Shown: positions 1 to 9,758, counted from the stretch's first letter. The stretch: DNA of 28,209 bases from Alphaproteobacteria bacterium (GCA_018895795.1 JAHINZ010000015.1:1-28209), one strand, 5' to 3'. Notes: a model not told the origin generated them from the sequence alone. Program-made: numbers and translations.

Positions 1-15
1 CCTCCGCGCCGGAGG
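1..15. terminator. GC-rich hairpin at window edge
   Basis: CCTCCG (1-6) pairs with CGGAGG (10-15) around a 3-nt loop. No T-run follows, and the element is cut by the window edge, so this is at best a weak terminator or the outer arm of the larger palindromic element that follows. Confidence 0.3.
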
Positions 16-22
16 GAGCCAT

Positions 23-168
23 CCTTACATCTCACGGCGAGACGATCGCCGGTCTGGACAGGTTGCTCAAGGACGGCCTTGCGGGCCGCCGCTCCGCGGC
101 GACGCGAGAGCGTCGTCCTTGACTGACCTGTCCAGACCGGCACGCTGCAGCCTCCAAGAGATGTAAGG
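23..168. repeat. Nested long palindromic element (MITE/REP-like or structured RNA)
   Basis: Several inverted repeats are nested about one centre. An 11-bp arm at 23-33 (CCTTACATCTC) matches 158-168 perfectly. A 15-bp arm at 49-63 (CCGGTCTGGACAGGT) matches 126-140 perfectly. A 9-bp arm at 67-75 (TCAAGGACG) matches 114-122 perfectly. Inside are two small hairpins: GCCGC/GCGGC (85-89/96-100), and GACGC-GAGA-GCGTC (101-114), which has a GNRA-type loop. About 35 nested base pairs over 146 bp cannot be chance. No protein-coding signal is credible across it. It could be a non-autonomous mobile element remnant, a REP-like intergenic palindrome or a structured RNA; the sequence alone does not decide. 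Confidence 0.75.
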
Positions 169-220
169 CTTGGCGCGACGCGGGGGCGTCGGGGTTTGAG
201 CTACGCCCGAAGCGCCACCA

Positions 221-1105
221 TTGACTGAACCCGTCGCTACTGAACTCATGCGCGCGATGTATGGGGATTCCCGTCCTAAGAACGTGGGCTTCGTCGCCTA
301 TATTGACGAAGCTGGCGATCCTGGCATCCGTGGGGTGCAACCAGTTGACCCTAACGGAGCCAGCGAGTGGTTCATTGTGTCCGCTGTTGTCGTCCGAGCG
401 GAAAATGATCCCAAGTCGGTTGAGTGGGTCCGCCAAGTCCGCACGGACTTAAGACTGACCCAAGGGCCGCAACTTCACTACAAGACGCTCAACACATCGC
501 GACGACTGGCCGTGTGCGAAAGGCTGGCGAAGCTCGACTGTCGGATTTTTGTAGTCGCTTCGCACAAGCCCAATATGCACCAGTACCGAAACGATCGCGC
601 CGCAAAAGCTGGCGGCCAGATGCCATTCTATAATTGGTGCACGAGAGTTCTTCTTGAGCGCGTTACAGCATATTGCCGCCGGAAATCAATGACGGAGTGG
701 AATGAACCGAGACTTATTAGGCTTGATCTATCACGAGCTGGCGGCCTGAATTACGATCAACTCATCGCTTATCATGAATACCTTCGCAGGCAAACCAAGC
801 CCGTTCTATCGGCCGGCAAGATCGATTGGGATATGCTCCATCCTGACCTCTATCGCCCTGTCGAGTCCCACCTAAGCGCCGGAGTACAGATTGCCGACAT
901 CGCGGCCAGTGCTTTCTATCAGGCCGCTCATAGCGAACAGCCGAACTGGGACGTGCAATACGCAAAAGCTCTAGGCCCACGTCTGGCCCGTGCCGGTCGA
1001 ACCATCGCCAACCACGGCGTTGTGTTGATGCCGTTTCAAGCCAATCTTCGGCAACTGAACGACCGCCAGCGCGCGATCTTCGAGCACTATGGCTTTGATT
1101 TTTGA
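221..1105 (+). CDS. DUF3800 domain protein, probably acquired
   Basis: A 294-aa protein with the hallmark DUF3800 opening YIDEAGDPG near residues 27-35, an LHYKTL segment, an RLDLSR strand in the middle, and a C-terminal GVQIADIAASAFYQA helix resembling the QxADLxA motif of the family. DUF3800 proteins are predicted RNase H-like metal-dependent nucleases of unproven function, often found in accessory or defence regions. Codon usage is clearly more A/T rich than in all neighbours (for example 661-800), which suggests transfer. The start is unsure: TTG at 221 gives the longest frame, but no Shine-Dalgarno is visible, and in-frame ATGs at 248 and 257 still leave the domain whole. It stands alone, directly after the palindromic element. 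Confidence 0.8.
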   Translation: MTEPVATELMRAMYGDSRPKNVGFVAYIDEAGDPGIRGVQPVDPNGASEWFIVSAVVVRAENDPKSVEWVRQVRTDLRLTQGPQLHYKTLNTSRRLAVCERLAKLDCRIFVVASHKPNMHQYRNDRAAKAGGQMPFYNWCTRVLLERVTAYCRRKSMTEWNEPRLIRLDLSRAGGLNYDQLIAYHEYLRRQTKPVLSAGKIDWDMLHPDLYRPVESHLSAGVQIADIAASAFYQAAHSEQPNWDVQYAKALGPRLARAGRTIANHGVVLMPFQANLRQLNDRQRAIFEHYGFDF

Positions 1106-1153
1106 ACAATGGGTGGCGGGCCCCGGCCTCCGTTTTACCTAAGGGCTTTAGGA

Positions 1154-1169
1154 CGTCCATCGATGGACG
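1154..1169. repeat. 16-bp perfect palindrome in the 1106-1290 gap
   Basis: CGTCCATCGATGGACG is self-complementary over 16 bp, 50 bp after the DUF3800 stop and between convergent genes. There is no T-run. It may be a weak bidirectional terminator or a protein-binding site. Nothing else recognisable lies in 1106-1290. Confidence 0.4.
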
Positions 1170-1290
1170 ACCGTCTCAAAGGCTGCTCTCCCATGACCTG
1201 CCGGATGAGCTGAAGGTTGGTCCGGCGTATCCCGCCAGTTGACGAATCTGACCTGCGCCGGACTCGGTGTCAAACTAACGTTTCGCCCCC

Positions 1291-3072
1291 TCACCGCCCC
1301 GCCACATCCCGCGCCGCCTTGGTCAGCTGAACAAACTCCGCCCGCAAACCGTCAGGGTCCTCCCCCCGCGCGCCCTGAGCCAGGGCCGTGACGTCATCCC
1401 AGCCGAACCCGGCGTCCACCCACGGATCGCCGCGCAGTTTCTGGCCGTAGGCGGCGACGGCGATGGCGAAGCGGGTGGCCTCGGGGGCGGCGGCCAGGCT
1501 GGCGACGGTGTCGCGCGCGCCGATCGGGCGTTCGATCAGCTGTGATGTCGTTCCGCCCGGGGTCTTGTAGCGCACCTTCAGGAAGGCCAGCTCGCCCCTC
1601 GGCCTGGCAGGGGCGCCGGCGGCCGGGCCATAGCGCAGCGGGTCCGAGGACGGCCGCGCCCCGACCGGCGTGATCTCGTAGAGGGCGGTGACGGCGGCGC
1701 CGGACCCGACCTCGCCGGCGTCGACCTGGTCGTTGTTGAAGTCCTCGCGGCTCAGCAGCCGGGTCTCGTAGCCGATCAGCCGATATTCGGCGACCTGGGC
1801 CGGATTGAACTCGACCTGGATCTTCACGTCGTCGGCGATCGGGAACAGGCTGGCCTGGAAGTCGTCGCGGAACAGTTTCCGGGCTTCGCTGAGGGTGTCG
1901 ACATAGGCCGCCACGCCGTTGCCGTTCTGGGCCAGGGTCTGCATGATCGCGTCATTGTAGTTGCCGCGTCCGAAGCCATAGACCGACAGATAGACCCCGC
2001 TCTTGCGCTGGTCGGCGACCACGTCCTTCAGTCGGCTGGGGTCGCTGAGCCCGACATTGAAGTCGCCGTCGGTGACCAGGATCACCCGGTTGACGGCGGC
2101 CTTGTCGAAGTTCTGGCGGGCCAGGTCATAGGCCAGGGTCAGGCCGGCCCCGCCCGCCGTCGAGCCGCCCGACTGCAGGGCGCCCAGGGCGCAGCGCATC
2201 TTCAGCTTGGAGCGGCCGTCGGTGGGGGCCAGCACCGCCCCGGCCGAGCCGGCATAGGCCACCATCGCCACGCGGTCCTGCGGCCGCAGCTGGTCGATCA
2301 GCACGTTCAGCGCCTTGCGGGCCAAGGGCAGGCGATCCTCGCCCGACATCGAGCCCGAGGTGTCGATCAGGAACACCAGGTTCAGCGGCGGCGCGGCGGC
2401 GCGCGGCTGGGCGTAGCCCTGCAGGCCGATATGCAGGATCTGGCGCTGGGCCGACCAGGGCGACGGGGCCACGGCGACGGTCGCCTGGAACGGCGTCTCG
2501 CGACGGGTCGGGCGGGCATAGCCGTAGTCGAAATAGTTGATCATCTCTTCGACCCGCACCGCGTCGCGCGGCGGCGGCGTTCCGTCATTGAGGAAGCGCC
2601 GGACATTGGCGTAGGCCGCCGTATCGACGTCGATCGAGAAGGTCGAGACCGGCTCTTCCGCCGTACGTTTGACCGGATTGGCGACCGCGCCGGGATAGCG
2701 TTCGGTGTCGCGGACCAGCGGCGCCTCGCCATACGCAGCCCGCGAGACCGGCGGGATCGGCAGGGGCGGCGCCGGCCCCGAATAGGCCATCGCCACTGAA
2801 GTCGAGGGCGGCGGCGGCGGAGGGGGCGGAGGCGGTCCCGGATAGGCCCTCGACGGCGTCGCGGGCGGCTTGCTGGCGCGGATCGCCGTTCCCCGCCAAT
2901 CGGGCTGGGCTGGCGGCGGGGCGAAGCCCAGGGCGGCGCAGGCCTCGGCCGACGGCGTTCCGTCGCCGCGCGGCGGGGCGGAGGGCAAGGCCAGACCCGG
3001 CGTCGCGGCCGAGCCGGCGACCAACAGCGACAGGGCGCCGGCGCCCAGTCGACGAAGCGTGACCATCGTCAT
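1291..3072 (-). CDS. YfbK-like von Willebrand factor A domain protein
   Basis: A 593-aa exported protein. Residues 1-29 form a signal peptide (basic start, hydrophobic core, alanine-rich end). A proline-rich linker with ten consecutive prolines at 80-89 follows. Residues ~140-225 resemble the N-terminal domain that precedes VWA in the YfbK family (STFSIDVDTAAYANVRRFL). The VWA domain starts near 230 with an intact MIDAS motif D237-x-S239-G-S241, and has VILVTDGDFNVG further on. The last ~190 residues correspond to DUF3520. The ATG at 3072 is preceded by GGGAGGAG with a 6-nt spacer. The family's substrate is unknown; metal-dependent protein binding in the periplasm is the usual inference. The 73-bp gap to phoB suggests a separate transcript. 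Confidence 0.88.
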   Translation of the reverse strand: MTMVTLRRLGAGALSLLVAGSAATPGLALPSAPPRGDGTPSAEACAALGFAPPPAQPDWRGTAIRASKPPATPSRAYPGPPPPPPPPPPSTSVAMAYSGPAPPLPIPPVSRAAYGEAPLVRDTERYPGAVANPVKRTAEEPVSTFSIDVDTAAYANVRRFLNDGTPPPRDAVRVEEMINYFDYGYARPTRRETPFQATVAVAPSPWSAQRQILHIGLQGYAQPRAAAPPLNLVFLIDTSGSMSGEDRLPLARKALNVLIDQLRPQDRVAMVAYAGSAGAVLAPTDGRSKLKMRCALGALQSGGSTAGGAGLTLAYDLARQNFDKAAVNRVILVTDGDFNVGLSDPSRLKDVVADQRKSGVYLSVYGFGRGNYNDAIMQTLAQNGNGVAAYVDTLSEARKLFRDDFQASLFPIADDVKIQVEFNPAQVAEYRLIGYETRLLSREDFNNDQVDAGEVGSGAAVTALYEITPVGARPSSDPLRYGPAAGAPARPRGELAFLKVRYKTPGGTTSQLIERPIGARDTVASLAAAPEATRFAIAVAAYGQKLRGDPWVDAGFGWDDVTALAQGARGEDPDGLRAEFVQLTKAARDVAGR

Positions 3073-3145
3073 TATCGTCTCCTCCCAGAGCAGGATCGAT
3101 AATTACGAATGTAAGATGTCTAAATCAGGGCGGTGTTTTGGGGGC

Positions 3146-3838
3146 TTAAGCCGCCTCGACATCCAGCGAATACCCCGCCGACCGCACCGTCCGGATCGGA
3201 TCGCCGTCCGCCGAGCCGTTCAGGGCCTTGCGCAGGCGACCGATGTGCACGTCCACCGTCCGCGCCTCGACATAGACGTCCGAGCCCCAGACCGCGTCCA
3301 GCAGCTGTTCGCGGCTGAACACCCGGCCCGGGTGCTGCATCAGATAGTCGAGCAGGCGGAACTCGGTGGGGCCCAGATGGACTTCCTTGCCCTGGCGCTT
3401 CACCCGGTGGGCGACGCGGTCGATGATGATGTCGCCGACCGTGATGCGGTCGTCGGCCAGGCCGGGGCGGATGCGGCGCAGCACGGCGCGGACCCGGGCG
3501 GTCAGTTCCACCATCGAGAACGGCTTGACCACATAGTCGTCGGCCCCGGTGTCGAGGCCGCGAATGCGGTCGCTCTCCTCGCCGCGGGCGGTCAGCATGA
3601 TGATCGGCACATTGCGGGTCTCGGAGCGGCCGCGCAGGCGGCGGCAGACCTCGATGCCCGAGACCTTGGGCAGCATCCAGTCCAGGATCACCAGGTCGGG
3701 GGCGCGTTCGCTGGCCATGGTCAGGGCTTCCTCGCCGTCGCCGGCGACGGCGACCTGGTAGCCTTCCTTGTCGAGATTGTAGTGCAGCAGGGTGGCGAGG
3801 GCGTCTTCATCCTCGACCACAAGAACGTACGGCGTCAT
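3146..3838 (-). CDS. phoB: Phosphate regulon response regulator PhoB
   Basis: A 230-aa OmpR-family regulator. The receiver domain (1-~120) has the acidic pair in VVEDED, phosphoacceptor D53 (LVILDWMLP), T83 and K105 (VVKPFS). The winged-helix DNA-binding domain spans ~130-228, including the recognition-helix region RTVDVHIGRLRKAL. Length matches E. coli PhoB (229 aa). It is the last gene of pstC-pstA-pstB-phoU-phoB, 13 nt after phoU. Because a Pho box precedes pstC, phosphorylated PhoB should activate its own operon. AGGGAC lies 8-9 nt before the ATG. Confidence 0.96.
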   Translation of the reverse strand: MTPYVLVVEDEDALATLLHYNLDKEGYQVAVAGDGEEALTMASERAPDLVILDWMLPKVSGIEVCRRLRGRSETRNVPIIMLTARGEESDRIRGLDTGADDYVVKPFSMVELTARVRAVLRRIRPGLADDRITVGDIIIDRVAHRVKRQGKEVHLGPTEFRLLDYLMQHPGRVFSREQLLDAVWGSDVYVEARTVDVHIGRLRKALNGSADGDPIRTVRSAGYSLDVEAA

Positions 3839-3851
3839 GGCGACGTGTCCC

Positions 3852-4541
3852 TCAGCGCGGCGTGTCGAGCTTCGGACGCTTGGAGATGATCTCCTCGCCC
3901 GTGATCTCGAAGTGAATGATTTCGGCGATATTGGTGGCGTGGTCGCCGATGCGTTCCAGGTTCTTGGCCACGAACAGCAGATGGGCGCAGGCGTTGATCG
4001 TGCGCGGATCGCCCATCATGTAGGTCAGCAGTTCGCGGAAGATGGCGTTGTAGTGCTCGTCAACCTCTTCATCGCGCCCCCAGACGCCGATGGCGCGCTC
4101 CAGGTCCGACTCCGAATAGGCGTCCAGCACGTCCTTCAGCCGGCCCTCGACCAGCTTGCCCATCCGCTCGATCGAGCGGGTCAGGGCCGTCATCGGCTCG
4201 GCGTCGGTCAGGATCAGGGCGCGCTTGCCGATGTTCTTGGCCATGTCGCCGCAGCGTTCCAGGCTCATCGAGATCTTCAGGGCGGCGACGGCGTGGCGCA
4301 GGTCCATGGCCATCGGCTGGCGCAGGGCGATCAGGCGGAAGGCCTTGCGCTCGATCTCGCCTTGCAGAATGTCCAGCCGCTCATCGCGGGCCACGACCTG
4401 CTGGGCCAGGGGCGCGTCGCGGCGGGCGATGCATTCGACGGCGTCGGCGATCTGGGCCTCGGCCAGGCCGCCCATGCGGGTGACCTCGGCCGCGAGGTGG
4501 TTCAGCTCTTCGCCGTAGGACTTGACGGTATGTTCGGTCAT
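3852..4541 (-). CDS. phoU: Phosphate signalling regulator PhoU
   Basis: A 229-aa all-helical protein made of two PhoU three-helix repeats. Each repeat has the metal-binding signature E/D-x3-D: LERCGDMAKN in the first and LERIGDHATN in the second. PhoU links the Pst transporter to PhoR and restrains both PhoR kinase output and Pst flux when phosphate is plentiful. It lies 19 nt after pstB. AGGA is 10 nt before the ATG. Confidence 0.95.
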   Translation of the reverse strand: MTEHTVKSYGEELNHLAAEVTRMGGLAEAQIADAVECIARRDAPLAQQVVARDERLDILQGEIERKAFRLIALRQPMAMDLRHAVAALKISMSLERCGDMAKNIGKRALILTDAEPMTALTRSIERMGKLVEGRLKDVLDAYSESDLERAIGVWGRDEEVDEHYNAIFRELLTYMMGDPRTINACAHLLFVAKNLERIGDHATNIAEIIHFEITGEEIISKRPKLDTPR

Positions 4542-4560
4542 GCGGGGGTGATCCTACCGG

Positions 4561-5448
4561 TCAGCCGAAGCGGCCGGTGATGTAGTCCTGGGTGCGGGTG
4601 TCGCGAGGATTGGTGAACATGTCCTCGGTGGAGCCGCTCTCGACCAGCTTGCCCAGATGGAAGAAGGCGGTCTTCTGCGACACGCGGGCGGCCTGGGCCA
4701 TCGAGTGGGTGACGATGACGATGCAGAACTGGCTGCGCAGCTCGTCGATCAGCTCCTCGATGCGGGCGGTGGCGATCGGGTCCAGGGCCGAGCAGGGCTC
4801 GTCCATCAGGATCACCTCGGGGCCGACGGCGATGGCGCGGGCGATAACCAGGCGCTGCTGCTGACCGCCCGACAGGCCGGTGCCGGGCTGATGCAGGCGG
4901 TCGGCGACCTCGTTCCACAGGCCGGCCTTTTTCAGGCTGCTCTCGACGATGGCTTCCAGCTCGGCCTTGCCGGTGGCCAGGCCATGGATGCGCGGGCCGT
5001 AGGCGACGTTCTCGAAGATGGTCTTGGGGAACGGATTGGGCTTTTGGAACACCATGCCGACGCGCGAGCGCAGCACCACCGGGTCGACGCTCTTGAGATT
5101 GACGTCCTGGCCGTCGATCTCGATCACGCCCGACACCTTGGCGGTCGGGATGGTGTCGTTCATGCGGTTGATGCAGCGCAGAAAGGTCGACTTGCCGCAG
5201 CCCGACGGGCCGATGAAGGCGGTGACCGACTTGGCCGGGATGTCAATATTGACGTCGAACAGCGCCTGTTTGTCGCCATAGAAGACGTTGACGTCCTTGG
5301 CGTGGATCTTGATCTCGCTGGACGCGGCCGGCGCATAGCTCCGGGGCGCGGCGGTCTTGATCTTCGGCGCGGAGACCGAATCATCGGGGCTGGCGGGGGG
5401 CATGGCGTGTCCCTGGACGAGGGGAAGGGCGGAAGGGTTCAGGATCAT
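4561..5448 (-). CDS. pstB: Phosphate ABC transporter ATP-binding protein PstB
   Basis: An ABC ATPase of 295 aa from the first ATG. Walker A is GPSGCGKST (80-88), the Q-loop lies in VGMVFQKPNPFP, the signature LSGGQQQR is at 192-199, Walker B ILMDEP at 213-218, and the switch histidine H248. The PNPFP segment after the Q-loop is typical of PstB. An alternative ATG at 5403 (residue 16) has AGGGA upstream at good spacing and would give 280 aa, closer to the usual ~260; the first 40-odd residues are low complexity, so the shorter form is quite possible. It energises phosphate import with PstA and PstC at the inner membrane. Confidence 0.95.
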   Translation of the reverse strand: MILNPSALPLVQGHAMPPASPDDSVSAPKIKTAAPRSYAPAASSEIKIHAKDVNVFYGDKQALFDVNIDIPAKSVTAFIGPSGCGKSTFLRCINRMNDTIPTAKVSGVIEIDGQDVNLKSVDPVVLRSRVGMVFQKPNPFPKTIFENVAYGPRIHGLATGKAELEAIVESSLKKAGLWNEVADRLHQPGTGLSGGQQQRLVIARAIAVGPEVILMDEPCSALDPIATARIEELIDELRSQFCIVIVTHSMAQAARVSQKTAFFHLGKLVESGSTEDMFTNPRDTRTQDYITGRFG

Positions 5449-5454
5449 GGGTGT

Positions 5455-6759
5455 CTACCAGCGACGCTCGAAGCGGCGGCGCAGGATGACCGCCGCGGCG
5501 TTCATGACGATCATGAAGACCAGAAGCACGATGATGGCTCCGGCGGTGCGCTCGTGGAAGGCGCGCTCCGAGGCGTTCTCCCAGATGAACACCTGCACGG
5601 GCAGGACGGTGGCGGCGCCGGTGAAGCCTTCGGGCACGCCGGGCACGAACGAGACCATGCCGATCATCAGCAGCGGCGCGGTCTCGCCCAGGGCGTGGGC
5701 CAGCGACAGGATCGCGCCGGTCATCACGCCGGGCATGGCCAGCGGCAGCACGTGGTGGAAGACGGTCTGGGTCTTGGAGGCGCCGACGCCCAGGGCGGCT
5801 TCGCGGATCGAGGGCGGCACGGCCTTCAGGGCCGAGCGGGTGGCGATGATCACGGTGGGCAGGGCCATCAGGGCCAGCACCAGGCCGCCGACCAGCGGCG
5901 AGGATCGCGGCACGTGCAGCCAGTTGATGAACAGGGCCAGGCCCAGCAGGCCGTAGACGATCGACGGCACGGCGGCGAGGTTGTTGATGTTGACCTCGAT
6001 CACGTCGGTCCAGCGGTTCTTGGCCGCGAACTCTTCCAGATAGACGGCGGCCATCACCCCTACCGGCACGGCGATCAGGGCGGTGATCAGCAGCATCATG
6101 GCCGACCCGACCACGGCGCCCAGCACCCCGGCCTGTTCCGGCTCGGTGGAGTCCGAATTGGTGAAGAAGGCGAAGTTGAAGCCCGACTTGACCGAGCCGT
6201 CCTTCTTCATCTGGTCCAGCCAGTCCAGCTGCTGGTCGTCCAGCTTGCGGTCTTCCTGCGCGGTCGAGCGCTTGATCTGGCCCTTGAAATAGAGGTCGGC
6301 GTCGGCCTTGAACGGACCGGTGACGGTCACCGTCTTGCCGATCAGCGACTTGTCGGCCTTCAGCTGATTGAGCAGCTGGAAGCCGAAGTCGCGCGAGATC
6401 AGGTCCATGACCTTGCCGGAGGTCGTCCCCAGATCGTCGTCCTGGACGCCCAGCTTCTTCATCGTCGCCTCGGCGACGATATAGTCATAGTTGACGCCCT
6501 CGAGATCGGACGCGTCGATCCGTTCCGGGTTCAGATAGACCGGCATGCTCAGGGTATGGGTCTGGAAGGTCGTATAGCCCTGGCCGACGATGCGGCCGAC
6601 CAGCACCACCAGAAACACCATGGCCACGGTGATGGCCATCAGGCCCTGGGCCTTGAACCACACTTCGGAGCGGTGACGCTTCTTGAGCCGCGCTTCCATG
6701 GCCGACAGGCGGGCGGCGGAACCGACGGGGCCCAGGGCGGACGGGGTGACGTCAGTCAT
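5455..6759 (-). CDS. pstA: Phosphate ABC transporter permease PstA (long form)
   Basis: A 434-aa inner-membrane permease, much longer than the 296-aa E. coli protein. A first membrane segment (~40-58) is followed by a ~150-residue soluble periplasmic region matching the DUF3333-type insertion of alphaproteobacterial PstA. The usual permease core then runs from ~210 to the end, with the EAA-type loop REAALGVGASKTQTVFHHVLP. Its ATG overlaps the pstC stop by 8 nt (ATGACTGA), so the two are translationally coupled. Confidence 0.94.
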   Translation of the reverse strand: MTDVTPSALGPVGSAARLSAMEARLKKRHRSEVWFKAQGLMAITVAMVFLVVLVGRIVGQGYTTFQTHTLSMPVYLNPERIDASDLEGVNYDYIVAEATMKKLGVQDDDLGTTSGKVMDLISRDFGFQLLNQLKADKSLIGKTVTVTGPFKADADLYFKGQIKRSTAQEDRKLDDQQLDWLDQMKKDGSVKSGFNFAFFTNSDSTEPEQAGVLGAVVGSAMMLLITALIAVPVGVMAAVYLEEFAAKNRWTDVIEVNINNLAAVPSIVYGLLGLALFINWLHVPRSSPLVGGLVLALMALPTVIIATRSALKAVPPSIREAALGVGASKTQTVFHHVLPLAMPGVMTGAILSLAHALGETAPLLMIGMVSFVPGVPEGFTGAATVLPVQVFIWENASERAFHERTAGAIIVLLVFMIVMNAAAVILRRRFERRW

Positions 6760-8194
6760 ACTGTTCCCGATACTTCTGGACGATGCGCAGGGCGATGATG
6801 TTCAGGCCCAGGGTCACCACGAACAGCGTCAGGCCCAGGCCGAAGGCCGACAGGGTCTTGGCGCTGTCGAACTCCTGGTCGCCGGTCAGCAGGGTGACGA
6901 TCTGCACGGTGACCGTGGTCACGGTGTCGAGCGGATTGGCGGTCAGCTTGGCCTGCAGGCCGGCCGCCATGGTGACGATCATGGTCTCGCCGACCGCGCG
7001 CGACACGGCCAGCAGCATGGCGGCCATGATCCCCGGCAGGGCCGCGGGCAGGACCACCCGCTTGACCGTCTCGGACTTGGTGGCGCCCATGGCGTAGCTG
7101 CCGTCGCGCAGGGTCTGGGGCACGGCGTTGATGATGTCGTCCGACAGCGACGACACGAACGGGATCAGCATGATGCCCATCACCACCCCGGCCACCAGGG
7201 CCATCTGGTTCTGGACCTGCATCAGATAGTCGGCGACGCCGGGAAAGGGTCCGCCGGCCATCGCGGCCCCGATGCCGTTGAAAAAGGCGCGGAACAGCGG
7301 TCCCACGGTCAGGGCGGCGAAGAAGCCGTAGACCACGGTGGGCACGCCGGCCAGGATCTCCAGCAGCGGCTTGATCGTCGCGCGCACCGGGCGGCTGGCA
7401 TATTCGGACAGGTAGATCGCCGAATAGAGGCCGACCGGAGCGGCCACGGCCATGGCGATCAGCATGATCAGGAAGGTGCCCGCGAACAGCGGCACCGCGC
7501 CGAACGCGCCGGTGGCGGCCACCTGATCGGCGCGCATGGCGATCTGCGGGTTCCACTCGGTGCCCAGCAGGAACGAGATCGGCGAAACCGTCTGGAAAAA
7601 GCGCCAGCTTTCCCAGACCAGGGACATCAGGATGCCCACGGTGGTCAGGACGGCGGCGATGGAACAGGTCAACAACAGGCCGCCGACCCAGCCCTCGACC
7701 CGGTTGCGGGCGCGGAAGTCGGCCGACAGGCGCGGAAAGGCCAGCAGGAAACCGGCCAGGGCCAGCACGCCGGCCAGGGCCAGCACGCTGTAGCGGATCA
7801 GGGCGTCGACGCGTTGGGCTTCGGCGACCTTGATGTCGAGGGCGGCCTTCAGTTCGCCCTCATAGGCGATCTCGCTGGGCGCGATCCCCGAGGCGATGGC
7901 CTGGGCGTCGCTGAAGAACACCGCCTGGCGATCGACCGCCAGGGCGCGGACCACGGCCGGCCGTTGGGCCTGCAGCATGGCGTCCTCGACGCGACCGCCG
8001 AACATCGCGCCCAGCAGCAGCAACAGGGCGGCGGGCACGCCGGCCCACAGGGCCGCATAGGTCCCGTAATAGCCCGGCAGGGAATGGAGGACCCGGGCGA
8101 CGCCGCCGGCGGTCTTCACCGCCCGGCCGCGGCCGAGCATGAAGGCGACGCTTGAAAACAGCGCCAGGAACAGGAGCGAGAGCCAGATCAGCAT
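6752..8194 (-). CDS. pstC: Phosphate ABC transporter permease PstC (long form)
   Basis: A 480-aa inner-membrane permease (E. coli PstC is 319 aa). The extra N-terminal part holds two hydrophobic segments (~1-18, ~45-63) and a periplasmic stretch (~64-135) before the conserved core with its TM helices. The EAA-type loop is LRDGSYAMGATKSETVKRVVLP. It is the first gene of the operon and lies directly downstream of a Pho box. No pstS is present in the window, so the periplasmic phosphate-binding protein must be encoded elsewhere, as I recall is the case in C. crescentus. Confidence 0.94.
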   Translation of the reverse strand: MLIWLSLLFLALFSSVAFMLGRGRAVKTAGGVARVLHSLPGYYGTYAALWAGVPAALLLLLGAMFGGRVEDAMLQAQRPAVVRALAVDRQAVFFSDAQAIASGIAPSEIAYEGELKAALDIKVAEAQRVDALIRYSVLALAGVLALAGFLLAFPRLSADFRARNRVEGWVGGLLLTCSIAAVLTTVGILMSLVWESWRFFQTVSPISFLLGTEWNPQIAMRADQVAATGAFGAVPLFAGTFLIMLIAMAVAAPVGLYSAIYLSEYASRPVRATIKPLLEILAGVPTVVYGFFAALTVGPLFRAFFNGIGAAMAGGPFPGVADYLMQVQNQMALVAGVVMGIMLIPFVSSLSDDIINAVPQTLRDGSYAMGATKSETVKRVVLPAALPGIMAAMLLAVSRAVGETMIVTMAAGLQAKLTANPLDTVTTVTVQIVTLLTGDQEFDSAKTLSAFGLGLTLFVVTLGLNIIALRIVQKYREQYD

Positions 8195-8284
8195 GCGTGC
8201 GGCGGGGTCTTGCGCGAGGGGTTTCGAAGACGGCGCCCAACGCGCTGTCTCGCCCGGATTGAGCTATGCCCGCCCGGCGCTGGC

Positions 8285-8290
8285 CTTATG
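8285..8290 (-). promoter_or_regulatory. -10 element of the pstC promoter
   Basis: Read on the minus strand, CATAAG lies exactly 10 nt after the Pho box. This is the arrangement of PhoB-activated sigma-70 promoters, in which the Pho box replaces the -35. It implies a leader of about 85 nt before the pstC ATG. Confidence 0.55.
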
Positions 8291-8300
8291 CGACGTTTCA

Positions 8301-8318
8301 ATGACAGTTTGAAGACAG
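8301..8318 (-). promoter_or_regulatory. Pho box (PhoB binding site) for pstCAB-phoU-phoB
   Basis: On the minus strand the site reads CTGTCTTCAAACTGTCAT. These are two 7-bp half-sites, CTGTCTT and CTGTCAT, separated by 4 bp in direct 11-bp periodicity, one base from the E. coli consensus CTGTCAT-N4-CTGTCAT. It sits in the 144-bp gap between the phoR stop and pstC start, pointing towards pstC. Confidence 0.88.
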
Positions 8319-8338
8319 CCGGCAGGACGTCCCGCACT

Positions 8339-9745
<1,407 letters not shown>

Positions 9746-9758
9746 GGACCCGTTCCTC

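Noticed and set aside
23..168. Integron attC site
   Set aside because: No RYYYAAC/GTTRRRY core pair at the ends and no integrase or cassette array nearby.
4657..6798. 713-aa open frame on the plus strand, antisense to pstB/pstA
   Set aside because: His/Gly/Gln/Asp-rich composition typical of an antisense frame in GC-rich DNA; no domain, and it fully overlaps conserved pst genes.
6683..8155. 490-aa plus-strand frame antisense to pstC
   Set aside because: Same low-complexity antisense composition; pstC is certain.
8257..8273. GAGCTATGCCCG as a plus-strand promoter in the phoR-pstC gap
   Set aside because: Both flanking genes run on the minus strand and no plus-strand gene follows.
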